NCBI GenBank assembly: GCA_027019265.1
Contig: JALUWX010000121.1
Coordinates: forward strand, 60,164 to 124,163
Direction: 5' to 3'
Length of the DNA: 64,000 nt
From: Phycisphaerales bacterium
GTDB lineage: Bacteria > Planctomycetota > Phycisphaerae > Phycisphaerales > UBA1924
Shown here: positions 24,609 to 32,834 of the stretch, piece by piece
Numbering within the stretch: the first letter of the stretch is position 1
How the letters are laid out: the number at the start of each line of letters is the position of its first letter
Notes under the pieces: model-generated
Database searches by the model: none
Told to the model about the DNA's origin: nothing
Seen by the model: only the letters and a program-made list of their open reading frames with translations
Position numbers and translations under genes: made by a program

Positions 24609-25613
24609 GTGTCAGAATCCAACGTCCACAACGTCGTCATCATCGGATCCGGCCCCGCGGGCTGGACGGCCGCGATCTACGCCGCTCGCGCCAATCTCGA
24701 CCCCGTCGTCTACATCGGGGTCCCCAAGCAAGATCCGGGACCCGTCCTCCCGGGTGGTCAGCTCATGCTCACCACGGATGTCGAGAACTTCCCGGGCTTC
24801 CCCGAGGGGATCGCCGGCCCCGAGATGATGGCCAAGTTCGAAGCCCAAGCCAAACGCTTCGGGACCACCGTCGTCGGCGAGGACATCACCACCTGCGAGT
24901 TCTCCAACGATGGTTCTCCCCACACCCTCCACACCTCGGGTGGAAAGACCATCCAAGCCCACGCCGTCATCATCTCGACGGGCGCGACGGCCAACTGGAT
25001 CGGTCTCGAGTCCGAGATGCGCCTCGCACGCGGCGGTGGGGGGGTCAGCGCCTGCGCCGTGTGTGACGGGGCGCTCCCCATGTTCCGTGACCAGCACGTC
25101 GCCGTCGTCGGAGGCGGGGACTCCGCGATGGAAGAAGCGACGTACCTGACCAAGTTCGCCTCGAAGGTGTCGATCATCCATCGGCGGGACGAACTCCGCG
25201 CGAGCAAGGTCATGCAGGAGCGCCTCCTGAGCAAGGACAACGCGGAGGTTCTCTGGAACAAGGTCGTGGTGGATTGTCTCAGCGAGACCGATCAGCACGG
25301 GAACGAAAAGATCCGCGCCGTCGTCCTTGAGGACACCCAATCGGGAGAACGCTCCGAGCTCGAGGTCAAGGGGCTCTTCGTCGCGATCGGGCACACCCCG
25401 GCGACGAAGTTCATCAAGGACACCGGGCTCGAGTTCAACGAGAAGGGCTACATCGATCTCAAGACCCGCTCGAGCGCGACCAACTTCGAGGGTGTTTTCG
25501 CCGCCGGCGATGTCGCTGATGCGAAGTACCGACAAGCGATCACCGCAGCTGGGATGGGGTGCCAAGCCGCGCTCGATGCCGAGCACTACCTCGGTGACAA
25601 AGGGCTCATCTGA
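24609..25613 (+). CDS. trxB: Thioredoxin reductase
   Basis: The 334-residue flavoprotein reduces thioredoxin with NADPH. NVVIIGSGPAGWTAAIYAARA (shown as NVVIIGSGPAGW and TAAIYAARA) binds FAD, CAVC (about residues 149-152) is the redox-active dithiol, VAVVGGGDSAMEEATYL binds NADPH, and GVFAAGDVADAKYRQA is the C-terminal FAD motif. GTG 24609 has GGAG nine bases upstream and yields an N-terminus that aligns with the family; a GTG at 24564 would add 15 unlikely residues. It may supply electrons to thioredoxins such as a partner of the periplasmic TlpA-like protein next door, though compartments differ. Confidence 0.95.
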   Translation: MSESNVHNVVIIGSGPAGWTAAIYAARANLDPVVYIGVPKQDPGPVLPGGQLMLTTDVENFPGFPEGIAGPEMMAKFEAQAKRFGTTVVGEDITTCEFSNDGSPHTLHTSGGKTIQAHAVIISTGATANWIGLESEMRLARGGGGVSACAVCDGALPMFRDQHVAVVGGGDSAMEEATYLTKFASKVSIIHRRDELRASKVMQERLLSKDNAEVLWNKVVVDCLSETDQHGNEKIRAVVLEDTQSGERSELEVKGLFVAIGHTPATKFIKDTGLEFNEKGYIDLKTRSSATNFEGVFAAGDVADAKYRQAITAAGMGCQAALDAEHYLGDKGLI

Positions 25614-25642
25614 GCGCCCCGAGTGAGATCCCGATGAAAATG

Positions 25643-25672
25643 AAACAGGGCTCCCGATCGGGAGCCCTGTTT
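25643..25672. terminator. Bidirectional terminator between trxB and the TlpA-like gene
   Basis: A perfect 30-base palindrome: AAACAGGGCTCCC (25643-25655), GATC, GGGAGCCCTGTTT (25660-25672). It is T-ended on both strands and sits between two convergent genes. Confidence 0.92.
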
Positions 25673-25696
25673 GATGTGTCGATCGATGTTCCGGGC

Positions 25697-26743
25697 TCAG
25701 TGCTCGTATTCGTCGAGCGTTTCTCTGAGCTGGGAGAGGATCTCCTCGTTCACACGCTCGTCCTGCTTCGCAAGCTCGATCGCTTTCTTCTGGAACTTGA
25801 CGGCGCTGTTCGAGTCACCCGTCACGAACATCCCCCGCGCGTACGTGTCGAGCGCCATCCAGTCTTTCCAGTCCGTCAGCTTGCACGCTTGAGCGGCGGA
25901 ACGGAGCGCGAAGCTCTGGATGCTCTGGGGCGCGTCCTCGCTCGAGAGCGCATACCACGCGATCATGTTCAATGAGCCTGCGTTGTCGCTGAACATCTCG
26001 TTCGCGAGCGCTTCCCCGAGCTCGAGCGCTTTGTCCCAATCCTCAGCACAGAGCGCGCCGTGGAATGTCTGGACCCCGGCCTGCGCGATCCGCTCGTCCC
26101 ACGCTTGCTTCGCGGCGTGCTCGATGTCATACTCGCCCTCGGCGATCGCTTCGAGGGTCCCGTCGAGCGCCATCGGGTGTCCCATCCACGCGATCTTGCC
26201 TTCCTGGACGATAAACGCCGCCGGGATCGCGTTCTGACCAGCGGGGCGCATCCAGTTCGTTGCCATGGACGTTCCATCCTCGATCGCGACGGTGTAGCCC
26301 ATCCGATCACCCTGGTTCTCGACGAACCGTTCGACCTGGTTCATCCGTTCATCACCCTCGGTGCGTTCCCAGATGTTGACCCCAATGAAGGTCACATCGC
26401 CGTCGTATTGCTCCTGGAGTTCCGACAGATGGGGGAACGCGGCGATACAAGGGCCGCACCACGTCGCCCAGAACTCGACCACGTACGTGTGGTCCGGATC
26501 GAATGCGCCGACCGCTTCACCCTTGAGGTACTTCGCGATGGTCATGTCCGGCGCTTCGGATCCGATCCAGAGATCGGGTTTGTTCATCGGGGGGAGCAGA
26601 TCCTTGAGCGATGGGTGGGCTTCGTCGTGATGTGCGTGCTCGTGGGCATGGTCGTGCGTGTGCTCATCGGGACCAGCGAACGTGCTCGGGGCAAGCAGGC
26701 CAACCAAAGAGAGCGAGAGGATCGAAAGGGGGACGGACTTCAT
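25697..26743 (-). CDS. Exported TlpA-like thioredoxin with His-rich linker and helical C-terminus
   Basis: A 348-residue protein. After a signal peptide (ending near STFAG, about residue 22) comes a histidine-rich stretch (DEHTHDHAHEHAHHDEAH), likely metal-binding. The thioredoxin domain (about 60-205) contains YVVEFWATWCGPCIAAFPHL with the CGPC active site near residue 93, and cis-Pro segment NAIPAAFIVQEG. Residues about 210-348 are helical, TPR-like (WDKALELGEALANEMF, NSAVKFQKKAIELAKQ). GAGG six bases before ATG 26743 decides the start. It probably reduces or isomerises disulfides in the periplasm. The substrate is unknown. Confidence 0.85.
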   Translation of the reverse strand: MKSVPLSILSLSLVGLLAPSTFAGPDEHTHDHAHEHAHHDEAHPSLKDLLPPMNKPDLWIGSEAPDMTIAKYLKGEAVGAFDPDHTYVVEFWATWCGPCIAAFPHLSELQEQYDGDVTFIGVNIWERTEGDERMNQVERFVENQGDRMGYTVAIEDGTSMATNWMRPAGQNAIPAAFIVQEGKIAWMGHPMALDGTLEAIAEGEYDIEHAAKQAWDERIAQAGVQTFHGALCAEDWDKALELGEALANEMFSDNAGSLNMIAWYALSSEDAPQSIQSFALRSAAQACKLTDWKDWMALDTYARGMFVTGDSNSAVKFQKKAIELAKQDERVNEEILSQLRETLDEYEH

Positions 26744-26838
26744 ACGTGTACCTCTTGGATATGGTGCTTGATTGGGGGATGACCCATCAGAGTGTACCGA
26801 GATCCCCGATCTGGGTTCTTCGGGCCTGATTTCCAGAG

Positions 26839-27315
26839 TTAGTTCGGGAGATCGCACTCACCGATGAGCCGGAACCCCTTGTTCCGGAGGATCTGCCCAG
26901 CCAAAGTCTGGTCATCCACCGCGATCGCGATCGTCGGGGACCCGTTGGGCTTGAGGAGCAATGCATACGCGAAGGCGATGTTGATCTCGATCCCGAGCAG
27001 ATACAAGCAGAGCTGGGTCAGGGTGTGGTCCGTGCCCAGCTCGACCACGAGCACCTCGTGCTCCGCAAAGGCAAGCCCGTCGTCCTTGAGGAGACGACGG
27101 GCGATGGCGGCGTTATTCGTGATGAACCGGACGACGGCATGGTCCGACGCTTCATGGACCGAGATCGCACAGATATTGCAGCCCGACGCTTCGTCGAAGT
27201 TCTCGACAAGATCGAGCATTTTCCCGACCTTATTGGGAAGAAACACGCTGAACTGGACCACGGTGGGGGGGGAGAACGTTTGGCCGGTTTCAAGCGGCAT
27301 CCCTGCTTGGCTCAT
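26839..27315 (-). CDS. ACT-domain-like regulatory protein
   Basis: A 158-residue protein with tandem ACT-like units. The first reads VVQFSVFLPNKVGKMLDLVENFDEASGCNICAIS and continues to VVRFITNNAAIARRLL; the second includes HEVLVVELG, LCLYLLGIEINIAFAYALLL and TIAIAVDD, the usual beta-alpha-beta order of an amino-acid-binding ACT domain. No catalytic domain is attached, so it could be a stand-alone sensor. AAGGGG precedes ATG 27315; a longer frame up to 27387 is not needed. It lies between the TlpA-like gene and the polyglycine protein gene with no obvious pathway link. Confidence 0.75.
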   Translation of the reverse strand: MSQAGMPLETGQTFSPPTVVQFSVFLPNKVGKMLDLVENFDEASGCNICAISVHEASDHAVVRFITNNAAIARRLLKDDGLAFAEHEVLVVELGTDHTLTQLCLYLLGIEINIAFAYALLLKPNGSPTIAIAVDDQTLAGQILRNKGFRLIGECDLPN

Positions 27316-27450
27316 CACAACCCCTTGTCCCAGGAGAGTCTCGACGGGTGAATCCTCGATTGAACCACAGAGCCCGCGAAAACGCAACCCCTGCTCGAAG
27401 AAATCACATCCTGCGCCGTCAGGTGAGCCCGGGTCGGGAGGGTGCTCGGA

Positions 27451-29424
27451 TCATCCGTCCGTCGATTCCACGGCCGCGATCTCGATCTCCTCACTCGACG
27501 CTTCCTCCTTCTCCTCGACTTTCGCGTTCCGACGGACCACACGACGAGATGTCGAGGACGCATCAGACTCAGCGAGTCTCGTTGAGCCGGATCCCTTGGT
27601 GTTGAGCCCGGCCCGGGAGATGGAGTTGAGTTGGCTCCTGAGCTGTGCAAGCTCGGTTGAGCGGGTGAAGGTGCTTGGGCGGTTCGAGGACTCACCGGAG
27701 ACAATCTGGACGCCGCTGGCGGAGCCGCCCTCACGTGAGATCCGGAGCACATTGCCGCCGTTCGCCCCGCTCCCGCTCATGCCTCCAGCACTCGCGGTAT
27801 AGCTCGCGCCACCGCCGGAGCCGCCTCCACCACCTCCGCCGCCGCCACCCCCGCCACCGCCGCCGCCGCCGCCGTTGAGCGCGAGGTCGGTCGAGGACGA
27901 GGAGCTGTCACCTGAGTCGTTATTGCCATTGGTGTAGGTGTTGGTTCCGGAGCTCCCGCCCTGGGCTGTGGACTCGGTCGAGTCGTCACCTGTGGTTGAG
28001 CCGGTCCCACCACCGCCGCCACCGCCGCCGCCTCCGCCGCCGGACTGGGCTTGGGAGTCATCGTCGTCCGTGGTCGGATCCTCGCTGAAGGCAACGTCGT
28101 ACTCAAACAGACGGTGCACCCCATCGGGGACAAGGAGGGTCCGTTCGGGGAGCCCCGCGATCTGAGGGAGTTCAACGCTTGTCGCACGCCCGGTCCCGGA
28201 GAGATTCGAAACAAGCACAACGACCTTGCTCTCGGAGCGCATCGCCGACCATTCGATCCCGGTTGCTTTGCTCGTGCCGAGATTCAGGATCTCGTAGGGT
28301 TCCTCGGGACCGAACATCTCGTGGATGTCCCTCCAGGCCTCGATCGCGAGCTCCCGATACTGGTCGTGATTCACGGTCGGGTGATAGGTCTGGTTCGGGC
28401 TGCTCGTCCACACAACATACCCGTCCGCACCCCGAAGGTAGATGTGCTGGATGAGGGCGCGCATGTCCGTGGAAGGTGGGGGAGGCCCGAAGTAGTACCC
28501 GCTCGGGTCGGGGACGTTGTAGGTGACGTAGTTCGAGACCCAGGGGACGAGCTTGTGCCCCGGGATCAGATTCCGTGACGCGACGGACACGTGCTCGATC
28601 GGCGCCCAGAACATCGCTGAGCGGACATTCGGAGAGAGCTGCTGCGCGTCCATAAGCCGATCATTCGCGTGAACGGAATACGCCTCGTACGGGTACGCGA
28701 CGGGCATCGCGACGTTCATACCCGAGTCCCGATAGAACCCGTCCCGGTTCCACGAGTCGTTCTCGAAGTACACGGTCGAGTTCCGGTTCTGACGCGCTTC
28801 CCAGATAAACCCCATGTCCAGTTCGCCGGCGTAGTCGCTGTAGTTCCCGATGTACGCATTCGCGATCTCGGGATTCGAGTGGTTCCGGATCTTGTTCACG
28901 ATCGTCCGAGCATTGAGCTCGATCATCTCCGAGTCGAACTCGAGATCCATAAACAGGTAGTCGAGCCTCGGGATATTTGCGAGCGCGTCATCGATCGAGT
29001 CAGCGTCCACGCTGCGCCCTTGGGTGTGGTAGGGGTAGGGCGAGTTACGCTCGCGATACAGGAGCACGATCGGTTCATCCTGTTCGTAGAGCTGTTCGAT
29101 CGAAGCGATCAGGAGCCAGCTTTTCCAACCCGTGAATCCGACCCCGTGACCCCCGCTTGGCTGAGGCATCGGGGTGTAATGGATCTCGTGCCCCGGTTCA
29201 AAGTCCGGAACGAGCGATGCTTCAGAGCCCGGTGTCGGGTTGTTGGGAAACTGGGGGGCGCTCGGATCCATGTACATCTGGAACCACCAATCGGTGAAGA
29301 TGAACTCGTCCCGATCGATGATCTTGGTATCCGCGCCGAGCGACCCGCTCGCGAAGCATCCGAGTGCGCAGGTGAGCGCAAGACCGATCGCTCCGAACCC
29401 GATGGATGTGTCCCTGAATGCCAT
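27451..29424 (-). CDS. Secreted protein with polyglycine tracts, unknown function (possibly a glycosidase-like barrel)
   Basis: A 657-residue exported protein. The N-terminal signal contains LTCALGC, so it may be a lipoprotein. Residues about 35-420 look like one globular domain rich in aromatic residues (DWWFQMYMDP, LDYLFMDLEFDSEM, HIYLRGADGYVVWTSSPNQ), suggestive of a sugar-active TIM barrel, but I cannot name a family. Residues about 455-560 are low complexity: a run of about 12 glycines, Ser/Thr/Asp spacers, then a run of about 18 glycines. The last 100 residues are charged. GAGGAG nine bases before ATG 29424 supports the start. A flexible cell-surface anchor or linker role for the glycine runs is inference. 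Confidence 0.7.
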   Translation of the reverse strand: MAFRDTSIGFGAIGLALTCALGCFASGSLGADTKIIDRDEFIFTDWWFQMYMDPSAPQFPNNPTPGSEASLVPDFEPGHEIHYTPMPQPSGGHGVGFTGWKSWLLIASIEQLYEQDEPIVLLYRERNSPYPYHTQGRSVDADSIDDALANIPRLDYLFMDLEFDSEMIELNARTIVNKIRNHSNPEIANAYIGNYSDYAGELDMGFIWEARQNRNSTVYFENDSWNRDGFYRDSGMNVAMPVAYPYEAYSVHANDRLMDAQQLSPNVRSAMFWAPIEHVSVASRNLIPGHKLVPWVSNYVTYNVPDPSGYYFGPPPPSTDMRALIQHIYLRGADGYVVWTSSPNQTYHPTVNHDQYRELAIEAWRDIHEMFGPEEPYEILNLGTSKATGIEWSAMRSESKVVVLVSNLSGTGRATSVELPQIAGLPERTLLVPDGVHRLFEYDVAFSEDPTTDDDDSQAQSGGGGGGGGGGGGTGSTTGDDSTESTAQGGSSGTNTYTNGNNDSGDSSSSSTDLALNGGGGGGGGGGGGGGGGGGSGGGASYTASAGGMSGSGANGGNVLRISREGGSASGVQIVSGESSNRPSTFTRSTELAQLRSQLNSISRAGLNTKGSGSTRLAESDASSTSRRVVRRNAKVEEKEEASSEEIEIAAVESTDG

Positions 29425-29481
29425 GGATCAATGCTCCTCAGCTGGTGTTGCACCTCAACTGTCCATTCCGGGACGCAGAAA

Positions 29482-29531
29482 ACCAAGAAACAACGCTCGG
29501 TGCATGTCAAGCTGGACATGCACCGAGCGTT
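29482..29531 (-). terminator. Terminator after the iscA-type gene
   Basis: Arms AACGCTCGGTGCATGTC (29492-29508) and GACATGCACCGAGCGTT (29515-29531) form a 17-bp stem with a 6-base loop. On the minus strand TGTTTCTTGG follows. It lies 30 bases beyond the stop at 29561 and closes the isc transcription unit. Confidence 0.9.
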
Positions 29532-29560
29532 TGGATCGGTCGTTCGGATTGTGAGGCGGG

Positions 29561-29917
29561 TCAGACGGCGAAGCTCGAGCCGCAGCCGCAGCTGCTCGTC
29601 GCGTTCGGGTTATTGAACACGAAACCACGACCCATAATTTCGTCCTTGAAGTCCACCGTCACGCCGCCCAGATAGAGCATGCTCTTGGGATCAACGATCA
29701 CCTTGATCCCGTGCTGCTCGAACTCCTCATCAGAGTCCTTCTGGGTTTCAGTCAGATCAAGCAGGTAGCTGAACCCCGAGCACCCGCCCCCCTTGACCCC
29801 GACACGCAATCGGACCTTCTCCTTATCGAGACCTTGCTGCTCGATGATGGACTGGATCTCACGCGCGGCCGCTTCCGAGATGATGACGACGTCGCTGGAG
29901 GTGGTGGTGTCGCTCAT
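29561..29917 (-). CDS. A-type iron-sulfur carrier (HesB/IscA/ErpA family)
   Basis: The 118-residue protein receives Fe-S clusters from IscU and passes them to client enzymes. The three conserved cysteines are in VKGGGCSGFSY and the C-terminal SSCGCGSSF. It stands third in a minus-strand run iscS-iscU-iscA-type and is followed by a strong terminator. Whether it corresponds to IscA or ErpA cannot be told from sequence by eye. Confidence 0.93.
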   Translation of the reverse strand: MSDTTTSSDVVIISEAAAREIQSIIEQQGLDKEKVRLRVGVKGGGCSGFSYLLDLTETQKDSDEEFEQHGIKVIVDPKSMLYLGGVTVDFKDEIMGRGFVFNNPNATSSCGCGSSFAV

Positions 29918-29991
29918 GGTCGATTCCTTCTTCCTTCGTGGAACCCCGTGCGTGGGGTCCCATTCACTCTACGCTGATCGATCGTTCCGGT

Positions 29992-30417
29992 TCATGCGTT
30001 CTGGGCTTCGGCCGGCGCGTCCGCGCTCTGTTTGGCCTTGTAATCCGCGATGGCGGCCTTGATCGCGTCCTCGGCCAGAACCGAGCAGTGGATCTTTACC
30101 GGGGGGAGCGAGAGTTCCTCGACGATCGAGGTGTTCTTGATCTCCAGACCCTCGTCGAGGGTCTTGCCCTTGAGCCACTCCGTCGCGAGCGACGACGAAG
30201 CGATCGCGGACCCGCACCCGAAGCACTTGAACTTCGCGTCTTCGATGGTGCCCTGATCGTCAACCTTGATCTGGAGCTGCATCACATCGCCGCACTCGGG
30301 GGCGCCCACGAGACCGACCCCGACGTCCTTCCGGGTCTTGATATCGCTCTGGGTCCCGAAGGAGCCCACGTTGCGCGGATTCTCGTAGTGATCGATGACT
30401 TTATCGCCGTATGCCAT
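29992..30417 (-). CDS. iscU: Iron-sulfur cluster assembly scaffold IscU
   Basis: The 141-residue scaffold assembles clusters using sulfur from IscS. Ligand cysteines occur in GAPECGDVM, CFGCGSAIASSS and VKIHCSVLAEDA, matching IscU (the Asp in CGD is the residue that tunes cluster transfer). The chaperone-binding LPPVK motif (SLPPVKIHC) recognised by HscA is present, although no hscA or hscB is in the window. GAGGTGA lies five bases before ATG 30417. The C-terminal tail after the domain is Ala/Gln-rich. Confidence 0.95.
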   Translation of the reverse strand: MAYGDKVIDHYENPRNVGSFGTQSDIKTRKDVGVGLVGAPECGDVMQLQIKVDDQGTIEDAKFKCFGCGSAIASSSLATEWLKGKTLDEGLEIKNTSIVEELSLPPVKIHCSVLAEDAIKAAIADYKAKQSADAPAEAQNA

Positions 30418-30495
30418 GGGTTCACCTCGCTGGGTGGTTGGTGTTCGTCATTGTATTCGAGCGCCTCGTGCGCTCCGATTCGGTGTCCAGACGGA

Positions 30496-31734
30496 TCAGT
30501 GCGCCTGCCACTCGATCTTGGTGATATCGATTCCTTCGTTGTGCATGTCCCACAAAGGGGACAGTTCGCGCAGCTTCAGGACGGCGCCGATGATTTTATC
30601 GGCCGCGTAGTCCACTTGCTCCTTCGTCGTCCAACGACCCATCGAGATCCGGAGCGACGAATGAGCGAGGTCGTCCCCGACCCCGAGCGCCTTGAGCACG
30701 TAGCTGGGCTCGAGCGAGGCGCTGGTGCACGCGCTCCCCGAGCTCATCGCGATCTCTTTGGTCGCCATCATGAGCGATTCGCCCTCGACGAACCCGAACG
30801 AGATGTTCGTCAGGTGCGCAAGACGTCTATCCCGATGGCCGTTGACCTGGACCACCTCGAGCTCGTTCTCGATACGGGTCTCGAGGTGCTGGCGCAGCGC
30901 GAGCAGGCGTTCCTGCTCCGAGTCCCGCTCCTCAGCGCACAGCTCGCACGCTTTCCCGAGCCCGACGATCCCCGTGACGTTCAGGGTCCCCGAACGGAAA
31001 CCACGCTCCTGACCCCCGCCCTCGATGATCGCCGACAGACGGATCCGGGGACGACGACGACGGACGTAGAGCGCACCCACGCCCTTCGGGCCGTAGATCT
31101 TGTGCCCGGACATCGAGAGCAGATCGATATTGTCGGTCTTGACATCCGTGGGCATCTTCCCGACCCACTGGGTCGCGTCGGTATGGAAGACGATGTTCTT
31201 CTCGTGACAGAGCTCGCCGATCTCGGGGATCTCGTTGATCGTCCCGATCTCGTTGTTCGCCCACATGATCGTGACGAGGATCGTGTCCTCACGGATCGCG
31301 TTCTCGATCATCGCGCGCGTGATGAGCCCATCCGCGCCGGGTTCGAGCCAGGTGACATCGAACCCTTCCTTCTCGAGTCGCTTGACGGGATCGAGCACGG
31401 CCTTGTGCTCATGGATCGCCGTGATGATGTGTCCGCGCCCCGTGTTCCCCGCCGGCTTCTTCGCGTACATATTCGCCGCGCCTTTGATCGCGAGGTTGTT
31501 CGACTCCGTTGCGCCCGATGTGAAGATCACTTCCTTCGGATCCGCGCCGATGATCGAAGCGACCTGCTTCCGCGCGGTATCGACGGCCTTCTCCGCCGCC
31601 CACCCGTAGCTGTGATTCCGTGACCCGGGATTCCCGAAGGTCTCGGTGAAGTAGGGGAGCATCGCTTCGACGACACGAGGGTCGCACGGGGTCGTCGCGG
31701 CATGGTCGAGATACATGGGGAGCGTAACGCTCAT
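30496..31734 (-). CDS. iscS: Cysteine desulfurase IscS/NifS
   Basis: The 412-residue PLP enzyme takes sulfur from cysteine for Fe-S clusters and tRNA thiolation. [12 protein letters not shown] (N-terminal), [34 protein letters not shown] (PLP-binding lysine) and [17 protein letters not shown] (the catalytic cysteine loop) are all present, and the long loop is of the IscS (group I) type. GAGG lies eight bases before ATG 31734. It is first gene of the isc cluster, 85 bases downstream of a Fur-like palindrome (31820-31838). The usual repressor gene iscR is not adjacent. Confidence 0.95.
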   Translation of the reverse strand: MSVTLPMYLDHAATTPCDPRVVEAMLPYFTETFGNPGSRNHSYGWAAEKAVDTARKQVASIIGADPKEVIFTSGATESNNLAIKGAANMYAKKPAGNTGRGHIITAIHEHKAVLDPVKRLEKEGFDVTWLEPGADGLITRAMIENAIREDTILVTIMWANNEIGTINEIPEIGELCHEKNIVFHTDATQWVGKMPTDVKTDNIDLLSMSGHKIYGPKGVGALYVRRRRPRIRLSAIIEGGGQERGFRSGTLNVTGIVGLGKACELCAEERDSEQERLLALRQHLETRIENELEVVQVNGHRDRRLAHLTNISFGFVEGESLMMATKEIAMSSGSACTSASLEPSYVLKALGVGDDLAHSSLRISMGRWTTKEQVDYAADKIIGAVLKLRELSPLWDMHNEGIDITKIEWQAH

Positions 31735-31819
31735 GACATAACCTCATCCGATTCGGCCATCACCGCTCCTGTCAGCGGCATCGGCGGTCGTATATGAATC
31801 CGGACACAGCAGTCCGTTT

Positions 31820-31838
31820 GTTGAGAATCATTCTCAAC
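31820..31838. promoter_or_regulatory. Fur-box-like operator upstream of iscS
   Basis: A perfect 9-1-9 palindrome whose core is TTGAGAATCATTCTCAA. It matches the TGAGAAT-N-ATTCTCA form of bacterial Fur operators. It lies 85 bases before iscS in the only sizeable gap upstream of the isc cluster, so iron control of Fe-S assembly is the natural reading. No regulator gene is in the window, and a related metal regulator of the Fur family would fit equally. Confidence 0.75.
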
Positions 31839-31893
31839 TATCCTAGCCCGGATCCCCTCCCCGAACAAGACCAGGCCGCCCGTTCAGAGCAGC

Positions 31894-32322
31894 TCAGTTC
31901 GCGCGGTACCGGAGCACGACACGGTTCCCACGAGCGTTGTACGCCACATCCGACATGTACGCCTTCATGAGCATCACACCCCGTCCGGACGGCTTGGACA
32001 GGTTCTCATCGAGTGTCGGGTCGGGGAGCGCCTCGGGAACGAAACCCGGACCCTGATCCTCGATCGCAACATCGAGCTCGCCGCGCCCCACCCGATACTC
32101 GATCCGAACGGGGACATCCGCTTCGAGTTCTTTGTGCCCATGGACAAACGCGTTGGTGATCGCTTCCTCGAGCGCCAGACGGATCGCGAACGCCGCCGCG
32201 TCTTGCATCCCCGCTTCGGAGGCCTGGTCGATGATCGTGTCGATGATCGCCGAGATCCGATCTCGATCGTGCGGCAACTCAACCACGTTCGGGTCCGGGA
32301 TGTGGGTGCGATCCTCGCTCAT
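31894..32322 (-). CDS. Anti-sigma factor-like serine kinase (HATPase_c, RsbW/SpoIIAB type)
   Basis: The 142-residue protein has the GHKL ATPase motifs: EEAITNAFVHGH (N box), IEDQGPGFVPE (G1) and GRGVMLMKAYMSDV (G2). Such stand-alone kinases bind a sigma factor or another target and phosphorylate a STAS antagonist. It lies 13 bases after the STAS gene (32336-32701) on the same strand, the classical partner arrangement. No sigma-B-type gene is adjacent, so the output of this switch is not visible. Confidence 0.88.
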   Translation of the reverse strand: MSEDRTHIPDPNVVELPHDRDRISAIIDTIIDQASEAGMQDAAAFAIRLALEEAITNAFVHGHKELEADVPVRIEYRVGRGELDVAIEDQGPGFVPEALPDPTLDENLSKPSGRGVMLMKAYMSDVAYNARGNRVVLRYRAN

Positions 32323-32335
32323 TCGCGCCCCGGGA

Positions 32336-32701
32336 TCAGCTCTTCGCCGACTTGAACTCTCCGAACGCGTCTTCGAGCGTGTCGTGGATATTGAACAGCT
32401 TGTTCAGACGGGTGATGACAAAGACCTCGTAGATCTGCGGGTCGATGTTCGCGAGACGGAGGGAGCCGCCCTTCTCGCGCGTCTTGTTGTTGATCGTGAT
32501 GAGCGCCCCCAGCGCCGCCGAGGAAAGATGGTCCACGTTCGCGAAGTTGATGAGCAGACGCGGGGTGTCAGCGCCTTCGATCAGGGTGCTGATCTCATCG
32601 CTGATCGCCTGGATGTTCGCCTCATCGAGGATGTTCCGATCGATGAACTCGACCTGGGTCACGCCCTCGACTTCCGAGACTCTGAGTCTGGATTCACTCA
32701 T
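32336..32701 (-). CDS. STAS-domain anti-sigma factor antagonist
   Basis: The 121-residue protein has the STAS fold of SpoIIAA/RsbV. The segment NFANVDHLSSAALGALITI contains the serine (in LSS) that would be phosphorylated by the neighbouring kinase. GGAG seven bases before ATG 32701 sets the start and rejects a 41-residue upstream extension. It forms a two-gene unit with the HATPase gene downstream. Confidence 0.88.
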   Translation of the reverse strand: MSESRLRVSEVEGVTQVEFIDRNILDEANIQAISDEISTLIEGADTPRLLINFANVDHLSSAALGALITINNKTREKGGSLRLANIDPQIYEVFVITRLNKLFNIHDTLEDAFGEFKSAKS

Positions 32702-32773
32702 CCGTGTGCTCCAATCATGGGGCGCGTGTGCGCCGTGGGGATCATCATAGCCCAAACACACGTGTTCTGACAC

Positions 32774-32804
32774 CACAGAAAAGGGGCGCTCAAAAGAGCG
32801 CCCC
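32774..32804 (-). terminator. Terminator after the secretin gene
   Basis: GGGGCGCTC (32783-32791), AAAA, GAGCGCCCC (32796-32804). Read on the minus strand the stem is followed by TTTTCTG, 30 bases past the secretin stop. It separates the secretin unit from the STAS unit. Confidence 0.88.
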
Positions 32805-32834
32805 TCGATCGTGTGTATTCTCAATCCGAGCGAA

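Noticed and set aside
29992..31734. A full isc operon with hscA, hscB, fdx and iscR
   Set aside because: Only iscS, iscU and an A-type carrier are here; neighbouring genes on either side are a secreted protein and a STAS/HATPase pair.
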